In this document: positions 9,006-18,982 of the stretch, one piece after another
How the letters are laid out: each line of letters begins with the position of its first letter
How positions within the stretch are numbered: position 1 is the stretch's first letter
Origin: Candidatus Aquidulcis sp.
Lineage (GTDB): Bacteria; Chloroflexota; Anaerolineae; UBA4142
Assembly: GCA_020723345.1 (NCBI GenBank)
Contig: DYJA01000010.1
Location: 1-64,000, forward strand
Direction: 5' to 3'
Length of the DNA stretch: 64,000 nucleotides
Notes under the pieces: generated by a model
Told to the model about the DNA's origin: nothing
Database searches by the model: none
What the model saw: the letters and a program-made list of their open reading frames with translations, nothing else
Translations under genes and position numbers: made by a program

Positions 9006-9590
9006 ATGCCTCAGAATACAAGCAGAGGACCAGGACGCGGACGCGGACGCCAACAAGAACGCGACCGGCAAGAAGAAGGACCTTCGTTCGACGAGCGCGT
9101 CGTCGCGATTGACCGCACCGCCAAAGTCGTCAAAGGCGGTCGGCACTTTGGATTCCGCGTCGTCGTAGTCGCCGGAGATAACAACGGCAGCGTCGGCGTC
9201 GGCGTCGGCAAAGCGCGCGAAGTGCCCGAAGCGATTCGCAAAGGGACCGAACGCGCGCGCAAGACGATGGTCAAAGTGCCGCTCGCCGGCACGACGATTC
9301 CGCATCCGCTGATTTCCAAGTACGGCGCATCGCAAGTGATGCTGAAACCGGCGACGCCGGGCACGGGCGTCATCGCGGGCGGCGGCGTGCGCGCGGTTTT
9401 GGAATGTGCGGGCGTGCGCGATGTGCTGACGAAATCGCTCGGCAGCGCGAACAAGTTGAACGTCGTGCGCGCGACGTGGGAAGGGCTCAAGAACATGAGC
9501 GATACCGCCGTCGAAGCCAAGCGGCGGAACAGACCGGTGCAGCAATTCTTGCCGCCGTGGAGGAAGACGCCAGATGTCAAGCAAGCGTAA
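9006..9590 (+). CDS. rpsE: Small ribosomal subunit protein S5
   Basis: 194 residues with an Arg/Gly-rich N-terminal extension ([16 protein letters not shown]) before the S5 dsRNA-binding-like domain [24 protein letters not shown]5 contributes to decoding accuracy and mRNA unwinding at the entry site. It starts 2 nt after rplR and overlaps rpmD by 17 bp. Confidence 0.97.
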   Translation: MPQNTSRGPGRGRGRQQERDRQEEGPSFDERVVAIDRTAKVVKGGRHFGFRVVVVAGDNNGSVGVGVGKAREVPEAIRKGTERARKTMVKVPLAGTTIPHPLISKYGASQVMLKPATPGTGVIAGGGVRAVLECAGVRDVLTKSLGSANKLNVVRATWEGLKNMSDTAVEAKRRNRPVQQFLPPWRKTPDVKQA

Positions 9591-9765
9591 ATTGAAAATC
9601 ACGTGGCTCAAGAGCGCCATCGGTTACAAGAAAAATCAAAAGGCGACGATTGCGGCGCTCGGCTTGCGGAAACTGGGGCAGACCATCGAGCACGACGATA
9701 CGCCGCAGGTGCGCGGCATGGTCTTTACCGTGCGCCATTTGGTCAAGTGTGAAGAGAGTAAATAG
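9574..9765 (+). CDS. rpmD: Large ribosomal subunit protein L30
   Basis: 63 residues, usual length, containing the [34 protein letters not shown] signature. It overlaps the end of rpsE by 17 bp, implying coupling. The stop is the TAG that begins the next repeat array. Confidence 0.95.
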   Translation: MSSKRKLKITWLKSAIGYKKNQKATIAALGLRKLGQTIEHDDTPQVRGMVFTVRHLVKCEESK

Positions 9766-9838
9766 TCAATCAGGCGATCAGTAATCAGTCAACCAGTCAA
9801 CCAGTTGCCTGATCGCTTGATTGCCCGATCGACGACAT
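9763..9838. repeat. Inverted micro-tandem array, rpmD/rplO gap
   Basis: TAGTCAATCAGG, CGATCAGTAATCAG, TCAACCAG units lead into TTGCCTGATC, GCTTGATTGCC, CGATCGAC on the right arm. It begins at the rpmD TAG stop. Confidence 0.84.
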
Positions 9839-9852
9839 AACGAGAGACAAAA

Positions 9853-10302
9853 ATGAAGCTACACGATCTCCAACCAGCCGAAGGATCGAAACATCGCCGC
9901 CGACGCGTGGGGCGCGGCATTTCTGCCGGGCAGGGCAAGACCGCCGGTCGCGGCACCAAAGGTCAACGGTCGCGCACGGGACGCGGCATCAAGCCGTACT
10001 TTGAAGGTGGGCAATTGCCGCTGGTGCGCCGTTTGCCGCACAATCGCGGTTTCAAAAATCTTTTCCGCGTCGAGTACCAGGTCGTGAATCTCGACGCGCT
10101 CAATCAGTTCGACGCCGGGGCGCAAGTGACGCCGGACGCGCTCGTCGCGCGCGGTTTGGTGCGCCACTCCGATCGCGTCAAAGTGCTCGGCAATGGCGCG
10201 CTGACCAAATCGCTCAACGTTCAAGCACACGCGTTCTCGGACAGCGCGAAGGAAAAGATCGCGGCGGCGGGCGGAACAGCCGAGGAAATTCCAGGCAACT
10301 AG
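9853..10302 (+). CDS. rplO: Large ribosomal subunit protein L15
   Basis: 149 residues. The N-terminal extension that threads into rRNA is Gly/Arg-rich ([24 protein letters not shown]), followed by the globular part with [23 protein letters not shown] precedes the ATG. It lies directly before secY as in most bacteria. Confidence 0.97.
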   Translation: MKLHDLQPAEGSKHRRRRVGRGISAGQGKTAGRGTKGQRSRTGRGIKPYFEGGQLPLVRRLPHNRGFKNLFRVEYQVVNLDALNQFDAGAQVTPDALVARGLVRHSDRVKVLGNGALTKSLNVQAHAFSDSAKEKIAAAGGTAEEIPGN

Positions 10303-10374
10303 GCAATCAGGCAACTAGGCAACGGGTTACCGATTAACCGATTGTCCGATTGACTGATCGCCTGGTCGACTTGA
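10300..10374. repeat. Inverted micro-tandem array, rplO/secY gap
   Basis: It begins at the rplO TAG stop with GCAATCAGGCAACTAGGCAA and closes with CGATTGTCCGATTGACTG units; the two arms pair imperfectly. The secY ribosome binding site follows immediately. Confidence 0.84.
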
Positions 10375-10388
10375 GTGGAGTTGAAACA

Positions 10389-11652
<1,264 letters not shown>

Positions 11653-11672
<20 letters not shown>

Positions 11673-12330
11673 CCACGCGCCGATCTACATCATCCTGCTC
11701 GGCGCGCCGGGCGCAGGCAAAGGAACGCAAGCCGAAGTTTTGGGCAAGCGTTACGGGCTAGCGCACATTTCCAGCGGCGATCTCTTTCGCGAGAATGTGT
11801 CCAAGCAAACGCCGCTCGGCGTCTTGGCGAAATCGTACATGGACAAGGGCGAGTTGGTGCCGGACGACGTGACGATCAAGATGGTGATGGAGCGCATCGC
11901 GCGTCCCGATTGCGCGCGCGGCGTCGTCTTCGACGGCTTTCCGCGCACCGAAGCGCAGGCGCAGGCGTTGGATGCCGCGCTCGCGCAAGAAAACAAAAAG
12001 ATCGGCGCGGCGATTTCCATTCAGGTGCGCGACCAGGTATTGATCGAACGATTGACCGCGCGCTGGATTTGCCCGGCGTGCAGTACTGTGTATAATCTGC
12101 TTTCCAATCCGCCGCGCGTGGCGGGCAACTGCGACAAGGATGGCAGCGCACTGGGTCAGCGCGACGACGACAAGCCGGAAACAGTACGTCGGCGGCTCGA
12201 CGTGTTCCGCCGCCAAACTGCGCCGCTGATCGAGTATTACCGCCGGAGCGGTTTCTTGCGCGACTTGGATGGCGAACAATCCATCGAGCAGGTGACGGCG
12301 GCAGTTGTCAATATCGCGCAGACGTTGTAG
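11653..12330 (+). CDS. adk: Adenylate kinase
   Basis: 225 residues. It interconverts AMP, ADP and ATP. The P-loop GAPGAGKGTQ is at residues 18-27, and the NMP-binding motif VFDGFPRT is clear. The lid carries CPAC and a later CDKD, so a zinc site of three Cys plus Asp is likely. The start lies inside the end of secY without a strong ribosome binding site, suggesting translational coupling. Confidence 0.97.
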
Positions 12331-12368
12331 CCCGTTCGTAGTTGGCGATTTAGCGCAGAGAAAAATTT

Positions 12369-13118
12369 GTGATTGTCATCAAATCGAAGAACGAAATTGA
12401 GACGATGCGCGCCGCCGGGAAAATCGTCGCCGAAACACTGGACGCGTTGAAAGCCATCACCAAGCCCGGCGTGACGACGTACGATCTCGATCAACTCGCG
12501 CAGGCGATCATTACCAAACACGGCGCCAAGCCGACGTTCAAAGGATATCGCGGATTTCCGGCGTCGATCTGCGCCTCCGTCAATTCCGAAGTCGTGCATG
12601 GAATTCCGAGCAAAAAGCGCGTGCTTCAATCCGGCGACATTATCGCGATTGACGTCGGCGCGACGCTCAAAGGTTTAGTCGGCGATGCCGCGGTCACGCT
12701 GCCGGTCGGCAACGTATCCGACAAAGCCAAGCGGCTGATGGAAGCGACTGAAGCCGCGCTGTGGGCAGCCATCGCACAGTGCCGCGTCGGAAACTACCTG
12801 GAAGACATTTCGAGCACGATCCAAGATTTCGCCGAATCGCGCGGCTACTCGGTGGTGCGGCAGTACGTCGGACACGGCGTCGGGCGGCAGATGCACGAAG
12901 ACCCGCAAATCCCGAATTATCGGCAAGGCAAGCGCGGTCCACAACTGAAACCCGGCATGACGCTCGCGCTCGAACCGATGATCAATGAGGGCGTCGCGGA
13001 TACACGCGTGCTGCGCGACAAGTGGACGGTCGTCACGAAAGACGGCAAACTCTCGGCGCATTTTGAACACACCGTCGCGATTACGGACGGGGAACCGGAT
13101 ATTTTGACGTTGTTGTAA
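12369..13118 (+). CDS. map: Methionine aminopeptidase, type I
   Basis: 249 residues. It removes the initiator methionine. Metal ligands are visible in [33 protein letters not shown] and FEHTVAI. It starts with GTG at 12369; no good ribosome binding site is seen upstream, where a fragment of a palindromic repeat lies. infA, often found just after map, is not present here. Confidence 0.96.
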   Translation: MIVIKSKNEIETMRAAGKIVAETLDALKAITKPGVTTYDLDQLAQAIITKHGAKPTFKGYRGFPASICASVNSEVVHGIPSKKRVLQSGDIIAIDVGATLKGLVGDAAVTLPVGNVSDKAKRLMEATEAALWAAIAQCRVGNYLEDISSTIQDFAESRGYSVVRQYVGHGVGRQMHEDPQIPNYRQGKRGPQLKPGMTLALEPMINEGVADTRVLRDKWTVVTKDGKLSAHFEHTVAITDGEPDILTLL

Positions 13119-13140
13119 GGCAAGTTTGCAAACTTGCCCT
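13117..13140. repeat. Short palindrome, family B copy 2
   Basis: GGCAAGTTTG / CAAACTTGCC forms a perfect 20-bp palindrome at 13119-13138, beginning just after the map stop. Confidence 0.85.
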
Positions 13141-13158
13141 ACCGACTTGGGAGAAACC

Positions 13159-13272
13159 ATGAAAGTCAAACCATCAGTGAAACCACGTTGCGAAAAATGC
13201 AAGATCATACGACGGCGCGGCATCGTGCGAATCGTATGTGAAAATCCAAAGCATAATCAGAGGCAGGGATAA
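13159..13272 (+). CDS. rpmJ: Large ribosomal subunit protein L36
   Basis: 37 residues read directly from the [23 protein letters not shown] continuing [17 protein letters not shown]. Zinc ligands Cys11, Cys14, Cys27 and His32 match the family. A GGGAG sequence precedes the ATG. L36 stabilises the 50S stalk-base region. Confidence 0.97.
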   Translation: MKVKPSVKPRCEKCKIIRRRGIVRIVCENPKHNQRQG

Positions 13273-13273
13273 T

Positions 13274-13352
13274 TTGGAAATTGGAAGTTAGAAGTTGGAC
13301 GTCGCTACAAAGGTTGCCAATCTCTAATCTCTAATCTCCAACTTCCAACCCG
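13274..13352. repeat. Inverted micro-tandem array, rpmJ/rpsM gap
   Basis: Left arm TTGGAAAT, TGGAAGTT, AGAAGTTGGA; right arm CCAATCTCTAATCTC, TAATCTCCAACTTCC. The arms pair imperfectly; the units resemble those at 6474-6546. Confidence 0.84.
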
Positions 13353-13360
13353 GAGGAATC

Positions 13361-13744
13361 ATGGCTCGTATTGCAGGTGTTGACTTGCCGCGCGCCAAGC
13401 GCGTGGACATTGCATTACGCTATCTGTACGGCATCGGACCGTTCCGCGCCGTCGAAGTGTTGAATCAAGCGCAAGTGAATCCGGCGATCCGCGTGAAAGA
13501 TTTGTCGGAAGCCGAAGTCGCGCGCATTCGCACGATTCTGGATCGCGATTACAAAGTGGAAGGCGATCTGCGGCGCGAAGTCGCGATGAATATCAAACGG
13601 ATGCAGGAAATCGGCGCGTATCGCGGCTTGCGGCACCGCCGCAATTTGCCGGTGCGCGGTCAGCGCACGCGCACCAACGCGCGCACCAAACGCGGTTCGC
13701 GCAAGACCGTCGCCGGACGCAAGCGCAGCAAGGCGAAGAAATAG
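13361..13744 (+). CDS. rpsM: Small ribosomal subunit protein S13
   Basis: 127 residues. The helix-two-turn-helix domain is in [26 protein letters not shown], and the basic tail [25 protein letters not shown] contacts tRNA and 16S rRNA. It starts after CGGAGGA. Confidence 0.97.
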   Translation: MARIAGVDLPRAKRVDIALRYLYGIGPFRAVEVLNQAQVNPAIRVKDLSEAEVARIRTILDRDYKVEGDLRREVAMNIKRMQEIGAYRGLRHRRNLPVRGQRTRTNARTKRGSRKTVAGRKRSKAKK

Positions 13745-13876
13745 TCAATTAGTCGCGTAGTCACTTGGTCAAATAGTCAATTGGTCGCATGGTCGTTTAG
13801 TCAATGGGTCAACTCGTTCAGACTAATTGACGACTCGACTAACCGACTAGATGACTAACCGACCACGCGACTAAAC
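13742..13876. repeat. Long inverted micro-tandem array, rpsM/rpsK gap
   Basis: The largest array inside the operon. Units such as TAGTCAATTAG, TCGCGTAG, TCACTTGG, TCAAATAG lead to a right arm of GACTAATTGACGACTCG, ACTAACCGACTAG, ATGACTAACCGACC. The first unit contains the rpsM stop, and an SD (CGGAGGA) follows the array. Confidence 0.85.
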
Positions 13877-13887
13877 TCGGAGGATCA

Positions 13888-14322
13888 ATGGCGGAAGAAC
13901 AAAAGACGACCACTGCCGCGCCAGGCGCCGCGCCCAAGCGACCAGTGCGCCGCGGGGGCAAGAAAGAAAAGAAAGCGGTACCGTACGGGCACGTCTACAT
14001 TCAGGCGTCGTTCAACAATACGCTCATCACGTTCACCGATGCGCAAGGCAATGCGATTGTGTGGGGCAGCGCGGGTTCCAGCGGTTTCAAGGGCTCGCGC
14101 AAGAGCACGCCGTACGCCGCGCAGATCGCCGCGCAAAACGCGGCAAAACGCGCGCTCGAAATGGGTTTGCGCGAAGTGGATGTGTTGGTCAAGGGACCCG
14201 GACCCGGTCGCGAATCGGCGATTCGCGCGCTCGGACAAGCCGGACTGCGCGTGCGGTCGATTACGGACACGACGCCGATTCCGCACAATGGTTGTCGTCC
14301 GTCGAAGAAACGGCGCGTTTAA
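13888..14322 (+). CDS. rpsK: Small ribosomal subunit protein S11
   Basis: 144 residues with an extra N-terminal 25-30 residues (Glu/Thr/Ala/Pro then RRGGKKEKK). The core is canonical: [21 protein letters not shown] and [23 protein letters not shown]11 is on the 30S platform next to the mRNA Shine-Dalgarno duplex. Confidence 0.97.
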   Translation: MAEEQKTTTAAPGAAPKRPVRRGGKKEKKAVPYGHVYIQASFNNTLITFTDAQGNAIVWGSAGSSGFKGSRKSTPYAAQIAAQNAAKRALEMGLREVDVLVKGPGPGRESAIRALGQAGLRVRSITDTTPIPHNGCRPSKKRRV

Positions 14323-14334
14323 TCAGGAGGATTG

Positions 14335-14970
14335 ATGGCTCGATATCTTGGATCGGCATGTGTGTTGTGCCGTCGCGAAGGCGAGAAACTATATTTGAAA
14401 GGCGATCGCTGCTACACTAACAAGTGCGCGATCGAACGACGCAATTATCCGCCCGGACCGCACGGGCAGAGCGGCTCGTTCCGCCGCAAAGCGAGCGATT
14501 ACGCGACGCAGTTGCGCGAAAAACAAAAAGCGCGCCGCATTTACGGCGTACTCGAACGCCAATTCCGCCGCTACTTTGCCGAAGCGTCGAAAAGCACCGG
14601 GGTCACCGGCGCGGCATTGCTGCAACTTTTGGAACTGCGCCTGGACAATATCGTGTACCGGCTCGGCTTTGCGACCAGTCGCAAGCAAGCGCGTCAACTC
14701 GTCTTGCACGGACATTTCATGGTGAACGGCGCAAAGGCAACTGTGCCTTCGTTCGTCCTCAAGCCCGGCGCGCAAATCGCCGTCACGGAGGACAGTCGCA
14801 AGAACGCGTACTTTCAAGCCGCGACGAAAGATCTCGCGCGGCGCAAGCCGGTGGAGTGGCTCTCGTTCGACGCGGCGAGTCTCTCTGGCAGCGTGCTCAA
14901 CCCGCCGTCGCGCCAGCAAATCGATACGCCGTTGAAAGAACAGTTGATTGTGGAGTACTATAGCCGGTAG
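14335..14970 (+). CDS. rpsD: Small ribosomal subunit protein S4
   Basis: 211 residues. The N-terminal zinc cysteines are in [20 protein letters not shown] plus NKC, and the S4 RNA-binding domain in [21 protein letters not shown]4 nucleates 16S assembly and affects fidelity. ATG 14335 follows AGGAGG 12 bp after rpsK; the in-frame TTG one codon earlier is rejected. Confidence 0.97.
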   Translation: MARYLGSACVLCRREGEKLYLKGDRCYTNKCAIERRNYPPGPHGQSGSFRRKASDYATQLREKQKARRIYGVLERQFRRYFAEASKSTGVTGAALLQLLELRLDNIVYRLGFATSRKQARQLVLHGHFMVNGAKATVPSFVLKPGAQIAVTEDSRKNAYFQAATKDLARRKPVEWLSFDAASLSGSVLNPPSRQQIDTPLKEQLIVEYYSR

Positions 14971-15059
14971 AGTTAGTGCAATAGTGCGATAGTTGACGCG
15001 CGTTGCGTCGACAAGAGAACTATCGAACTAACGCACTATCAAACTATCGCACTAATTCG
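14968..15059. repeat. Inverted micro-tandem array, rpsD/rpoA gap
   Basis: Left arm AGTTAGTGCAATAGTGCGATAG; right arm AACTATCGAACTAACG, CACTATCAAACTATCG, CACTAATTCGCC. The period is about 8 bp, and the same unit type appears before truA. Confidence 0.84.
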
Positions 15060-15074
15060 CCAGGAGGTTCCGCC

Positions 15075-16070
15075 TTGGAAGCAGTCTTGCCAAAGATCGA
15101 AGCGGAAGCAACATCGAAAAGTTACGGAAAATTTATTATCGGTCCTTTGGAAAGCGGTTATGGCGTGACGCTCGGCAATGCCTTGCGCCGCGTGCTGCTC
15201 GCGTCGCTCACGGGCGCGGCAGTCTCGTCGGTCAAAGTCGAAGGCGTGCATCACGAGTTCACGCCGATCCCGAACGCCAAAGAGGACATGACGCAACTGA
15301 TTTTGAACGTCAAGCAATTGCGTTTCAAATTACACGACACCGACGCGTCGGCGCGTCTGCATCTCGAAGCGCGCGGTCGCGGCTCGGTCACCGCGGGCGA
15401 CATCCAACTGCCCGCGCAAGTCGAACTGATCAATCCCGATCAACATCTCATCACGCTCGATTCCGACGACGCGCATTTGGAAATGGACTTGACCGTGCAG
15501 CGCGGCAAGGGCTATTCGCCTGCCGAAGAACGCGGCAAATTGCCGATTGACGAAATTCCCATCGACGCGGTCTTTAGCCCGGTCAAGAAAGCGAATTTTC
15601 GCGTCGAACCGGCGCGCGTCGGACAAATGACGAATTTCGACAATCTCGTGATGGAAATTTGGAGCGATGGTTCGATCACGCCGCGCGAAGCGTTGACCGA
15701 AGCCGCCAAAATTCTCGTGCGCCATTTCGGTCTCGTCTCCGGTTTTGCGGGCGAACCCGAAGCGGAAGTCGTGCCCGAGTCCGAGATTCCGAGCCGCGTG
15801 TACGACACGCCGATCGAAGAACTCGAACTGACGGTGCGCGCGTACAACTGCTTGAAACGCGCCGGCATCACCAAAGTCGGCGAAGTGTTGGAACGCTTGC
15901 AAAAAGGCAAGGACGAAATTTTGGCGATCCGCAATTTCGGACAGAAATCGCTCGACGAATTGATGGAGCGCTTGCAAGCCAAGGGTTATCTGGAAACGAT
16001 CCAGACGCCCGCCGATTTGACCGCGCCAGCCGAAGCCAGTGAATCTGAAACGCCGAGTGAAGGGGAATAA
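15075..16070 (+). CDS. rpoA: DNA-directed RNA polymerase alpha subunit
   Basis: 331 residues. The N-terminal assembly domain has GKFIIGPLESGYGVTLGNALRRVLL. The C-terminal domain that binds UP elements and activators has LELTVRAYNCLKRAGITKVGEVLE and NFGQKSLDEL. The best start is TTG at 15075, 7 nt after AGGAGG, giving MEAVLPKIEAEA; an in-frame start at 15003 would translate the repeat array. Confidence 0.96.
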   Translation: MEAVLPKIEAEATSKSYGKFIIGPLESGYGVTLGNALRRVLLASLTGAAVSSVKVEGVHHEFTPIPNAKEDMTQLILNVKQLRFKLHDTDASARLHLEARGRGSVTAGDIQLPAQVELINPDQHLITLDSDDAHLEMDLTVQRGKGYSPAEERGKLPIDEIPIDAVFSPVKKANFRVEPARVGQMTNFDNLVMEIWSDGSITPREALTEAAKILVRHFGLVSGFAGEPEAEVVPESEIPSRVYDTPIEELELTVRAYNCLKRAGITKVGEVLERLQKGKDEILAIRNFGQKSLDELMERLQAKGYLETIQTPADLTAPAEASESETPSEGE

Positions 16071-16073
16071 GTT

Positions 16074-16436
16074 ATGCGACATCGTATTGCCGGGCGCTCG
16101 TTAGGCCGCGACAAAGATCATCGCCGCGCCCTGTTCCGCAGTTTGATTACCGAACTGCTGCGCCACGAACGGATCGAAACGACTGAAGCCAAAGCCAAAG
16201 CGATCCGCGCCGACGCGGAAAAAATGATCACGCTCGGCAAGCGCGGCGACTTGCACGCGCGACGCCAAGCCGCCCAGACCTTGATGGATCCGGACGTGAC
16301 GAAAAAGTTGTTCGAGAAACTGGGCCCGCGCTACAAAGAACGCAAAGGTGGCTACACGCGCGTTTTCAAAGTCGGACCGCGCTTGGGCGACGCCGCGCCG
16401 GTCGTGATTATGGAGTTGGTGGATCGCGAGGCGTAG
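16074..16436 (+). CDS. rplQ: Large ribosomal subunit protein L17
   Basis: 120 residues. [24 protein letters not shown] and the ending [32 protein letters not shown] are diagnostic. It follows rpoA by 3 bp. Confidence 0.97.
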   Translation: MRHRIAGRSLGRDKDHRRALFRSLITELLRHERIETTEAKAKAIRADAEKMITLGKRGDLHARRQAAQTLMDPDVTKKLFEKLGPRYKERKGGYTRVFKVGPRLGDAAPVVIMELVDREA

Positions 16437-16525
16437 TTCAATAGTGCGATAGTGCAATAGTTCGATAGTTGACCGGCGCGCGAATTCTAACTACCGCACT
16501 AACGCACTATCGAACCATCGCACTT
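16434..16525. repeat. Inverted micro-tandem array, rplQ/truA gap
   Basis: AATAGTGCGATAGTGCAATAG on the left, ACTAACGCACTATCG and AACCATCGCAC on the right. The array abuts the truA ATG, leaving no visible Shine-Dalgarno. Confidence 0.84.
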
Positions 16526-17278
16526 ATGAACAAATACCGTCTCCTAGCAATTGTAGAATACGACGGGACGGACTTTGAAGGGTTCCAAGTTCAAGCGCGC
16601 AAGCGCACCGTGCAAGGGGAACTGGAACGCGCGCTGGACAAGATCACCGGCGAAAAAATTCGCGTGATCGGCGCAGGGCGAACAGATACCGGCGTTCACG
16701 CCACCGGGCAAGGCGCGCATTTCGATACGACGTGGGCGCGCTCGGTCAAAGAATTGCAGCGCGCATTGAACGCCGTTTTACCAAACGATATCGCGATTCG
16801 CACCCTGGTTCAAGTCGCCGACGATTTCTCGGCGCGGTACAGCGCGCAAAGCCGCACGTATCGGTACACGATTTTGAACCAGGCGATTCGCTCGCCGCTC
16901 GCAGCGCGGTACGCGCTCGTCGTTCCCGAACTGCTCGACGCGGACGCGATGGACGCGGCGGCGCGGTGCTTGATCGGCACACAGGATTTCGGCGCGTTTG
17001 GCACGCCGCCGCACGGCGAGAACACCGTGCGCGAGATACATCGCGCGCAAGTGACGCGCGAAGGCAACCGTGTGTTGATCGAGATCCAAGCGAACGCGTT
17101 TTTGTATCGCATGGTGCGCCGGATCGTCGGCACGCTGCTGCTCGTCGGCACAGGCGCGCTGAACATCGCGCAATTCCGCGAGGTGCTCACGAAACAGCGG
17201 CGCGCCGGGCAAGCGGTTCCGCCGCAAGGATTGTGTTTGATCGAAGTAAAATATGGAGTGATGGATGAAAACATTTAA
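16526..17278 (+). CDS. truA: tRNA pseudouridine(38-40) synthase
   Basis: 250 residues. It modifies U38-40 of the anticodon stem. The catalytic aspartate lies in [14 protein letters not shown], and the C-terminal domain has [17 protein letters not shown]. The ATG at 16526 gives the family N-terminus ([21 protein letters not shown]). It overlaps rplM by 14 bp. Confidence 0.96.
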   Translation: MNKYRLLAIVEYDGTDFEGFQVQARKRTVQGELERALDKITGEKIRVIGAGRTDTGVHATGQGAHFDTTWARSVKELQRALNAVLPNDIAIRTLVQVADDFSARYSAQSRTYRYTILNQAIRSPLAARYALVVPELLDADAMDAAARCLIGTQDFGAFGTPPHGENTVREIHRAQVTREGNRVLIEIQANAFLYRMVRRIVGTLLLVGTGALNIAQFREVLTKQRRAGQAVPPQGLCLIEVKYGVMDENI

Positions 17279-17693
17279 CACCAAGCCCGCCGATATCAAA
17301 CGGGGATGGTACGTCGTGGATGCCGACGGCAAGAACCTGGGGCGGCTCGCATCGGGCATCGCGCGGGTGCTCAAAGGCAAGCACAAGCCGTACTACACGC
17401 CGCACCTCGATTGCGGCGATTACGTCGTCGTCGTCAACGCGGGCAAAATTCGCGTGACCGGCAAAAAGTTGGACGTGAAATTTTACTTTACACACTCGGG
17501 TTATCCAGGCGGGCAGAAAAAAGTCATCCTGCGGACGCAGTTGGAAAAACATCCCGACCGCGTGCTCAAGTCGGCGGTGCATGGCATGTTGCCGAAGGGA
17601 CGCTTGGGCAGGCAGATATTCAAGAAACTCAAAGTGTACGGCACGCCCACGCATCCGCACGGCGCGCACAAACCGAAAAAGTTGGAGGTCTAG
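17265..17693 (+). CDS. rplM: Large ribosomal subunit protein L13
   Basis: 142 residues. [16 protein letters not shown] near the N-terminus and [14 protein letters not shown] are the family markers. It starts within the 3' end of truA. L13 is an early 50S assembly protein. Confidence 0.97.
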   Translation: MKTFNTKPADIKRGWYVVDADGKNLGRLASGIARVLKGKHKPYYTPHLDCGDYVVVVNAGKIRVTGKKLDVKFYFTHSGYPGGQKKVILRTQLEKHPDRVLKSAVHGMLPKGRLGRQIFKKLKVYGTPTHPHGAHKPKKLEV

Positions 17694-17695
17694 CG

Positions 17696-18091
17696 ATGGC
17701 AACCGGAAAATATTACGAAGGCGTTGGACGACGGAAAGCGGCGGTCGCGCGCGTGCGCTTGTTCGCGGGGAGCGGCGCGTTCACAGTGAACGAAAAGCCG
17801 GTGAACGATTATTTCCGCGTGCTCTCGCTCATCAACGCGGCGCAAAATCCGCTGCGCGCGACGCAGAACGAAGCGCGCTTTACGGTTTCCGCGCAGGTCA
17901 AGGGCGGCGGTCCCGTCGGTCAAGCCGATGCTGTGTCACTGGGTTTGGCGCGCGCACTCCTCGCGGCAGACACGACGTTCAAGGGCGCGCTGCGCAAAGC
18001 CGGTTTGCTGACGCGCGATCCGCGCGAAAAGGAACGCAAGAAACCTGGTTTGAAGAAAGCCCGCAAGGCGAAGCAATACACCAAACGGTAA
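17696..18091 (+). CDS. rpsI: Small ribosomal subunit protein S9
   Basis: 131 residues, starting MATGKYYEGVGRRKAAVARV 2 nt after rplM with GGAGG before it. The C-terminal basic tail KKARKAKQYTKR reaches the P-site tRNA. Last gene of the ribosomal operon before a strong terminator. Confidence 0.97.
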   Translation: MATGKYYEGVGRRKAAVARVRLFAGSGAFTVNEKPVNDYFRVLSLINAAQNPLRATQNEARFTVSAQVKGGGPVGQADAVSLGLARALLAADTTFKGALRKAGLLTRDPREKERKKPGLKKARKAKQYTKR

Positions 18092-18102
18092 GCGCGTACA
18101 TG

Positions 18103-18140
18103 AAATCCGACAGGTCTTCGAGACCTGTCGGATTTTTGTT
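18103..18140. terminator. Bidirectional terminator of the ribosomal operon
   Basis: A perfect 15-bp stem, AAATCCGACAGGTCT / TCG loop / AGACCTGTCGGATTT, runs into TTGTTTT. It stands between rpsI (+) and a toxin gene (-), so it can serve both strands. The GACAGGTCT core relates it to a dispersed hairpin family (see 39272-39305). Confidence 0.92.
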
Positions 18141-18165
18141 TTGGTTCACTTTGCGAAACGCGCGC

Positions 18166-18558
18166 CTATCGTTTGCGCCAACTTATCGAGATTTGTTTTT
18201 CTGTGCGGGGACGCCAGACCCAGAGTCCCTTGCGTGAGAGACGAATGACTGTCCCCATTCGCTTGGCATACGTATTGAACTCCGGATGCCGTAGAAATCG
18301 TCGCACGAAACTTGCGACTTCATCTTCGTAGATGTCCATGCAGACCAGACAATATCGCGCGTGGCATAGTTCGCGCCGATGAAAGCCAAAGTCAAGCGTA
18401 AACAACGTTGGATGACGTAAGCGATGGAGCAAGGGGATAATCGCCTCGTCCTGTATTCCTTTTTGGCTCACATTGTAGCCAATGTGGTGGATTGGAATAT
18501 TCCAACCATTCAAACGTTCGCGCTGTTCTTCGGGAATGTGCTCATCCAGGATATTCAT
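18166..18558 (-). CDS. DUF5615-type PIN-like toxin of a TA pair
   Basis: 130 residues. The N-terminus MNILDEHIPEEQRERL has the DE pair of the PIN-like fold, with a further acidic position in LFTLDFGFHRRELC. Such proteins are partners of DUF433 antitoxins and are presumed RNases. The C-terminal third (RLSRKGLWVWRPRTEK) is basic and less typical. Its start overlaps the antitoxin stop by 4 bp. RNase activity is inferred from the family. Confidence 0.75.
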   Translation of the reverse strand: MNILDEHIPEEQRERLNGWNIPIHHIGYNVSQKGIQDEAIIPLLHRLRHPTLFTLDFGFHRRELCHARYCLVCMDIYEDEVASFVRRFLRHPEFNTYAKRMGTVIRLSRKGLWVWRPRTEKQISISWRKR

Positions 18559-18899
18559 GCTGGCAGTGGCTCGACGACGTACTTGGGCGCGTGTTCAAGA
18601 AATGCCTGACTCGATAGACGCACCGCTTCGGCGATGGCTTCTTTCGGGATACTCCCGCCCCATCGCTCGCTGATGCTGACCCAATCCATTCCGAGCGCCA
18701 CTTGGTTTAACACCTGGGAAACCATGACGCGCGTGCCGCGAATAGTCGGCTTGCCGTGACAAATTTTAGGATCAGCGACAATGTAGCGTCCGAGCATCAA
18801 TCGTTTCGATTGAGAAGCAGCGACACGCCGCCGCGATGCGATCGCGTTGCGCGATGACGCCCTAGTGTTTGGGGATGCTTTCTTTCCGTTCTTTCTCAT
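18555..18899 (-). CDS. DUF433 antitoxin
   Basis: 114 residues. A basic N-terminal stretch (residues 1-34) precedes the DUF433 domain: GRYIVADPKICHGKPTIRGTRVMVSQVLNQVALG, with SIPKEAIAEAVRLS following. The domain is a winged-helix-like DNA-binding unit found in VapB-like antitoxins. GGAGGTGAT lies just upstream of the ATG at 18899, supporting the long start. Confidence 0.82.
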   Translation of the reverse strand: MRKNGKKASPNTRASSRNAIASRRRVAASQSKRLMLGRYIVADPKICHGKPTIRGTRVMVSQVLNQVALGMDWVSISERWGGSIPKEAIAEAVRLSSQAFLEHAPKYVVEPLPA

Positions 18900-18931
18900 C
18901 GTGGATCACCTCCGACGTTCTTCTGCGCGAT

Positions 18932-18937
18932 ATTATA
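18932..18937 (-). promoter_or_regulatory. -10 element for the DUF433/DUF5615 pair
   Basis: TATAAT on the minus strand, 33 bp before the antitoxin start. No good -35 hexamer is visible at 16-18 bp. Confidence 0.5.
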
Positions 18938-18982
18938 CACACAATTGCGCCAACGCGCTATTCACATCTCCCACCCCACATC

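Noticed and set aside
13742-13876. CRISPR array
   Set aside because: Regular short units are present, but they are 7-8 bp, imperfect and arranged as inverted halves without unique spacers, and no cas genes are near.
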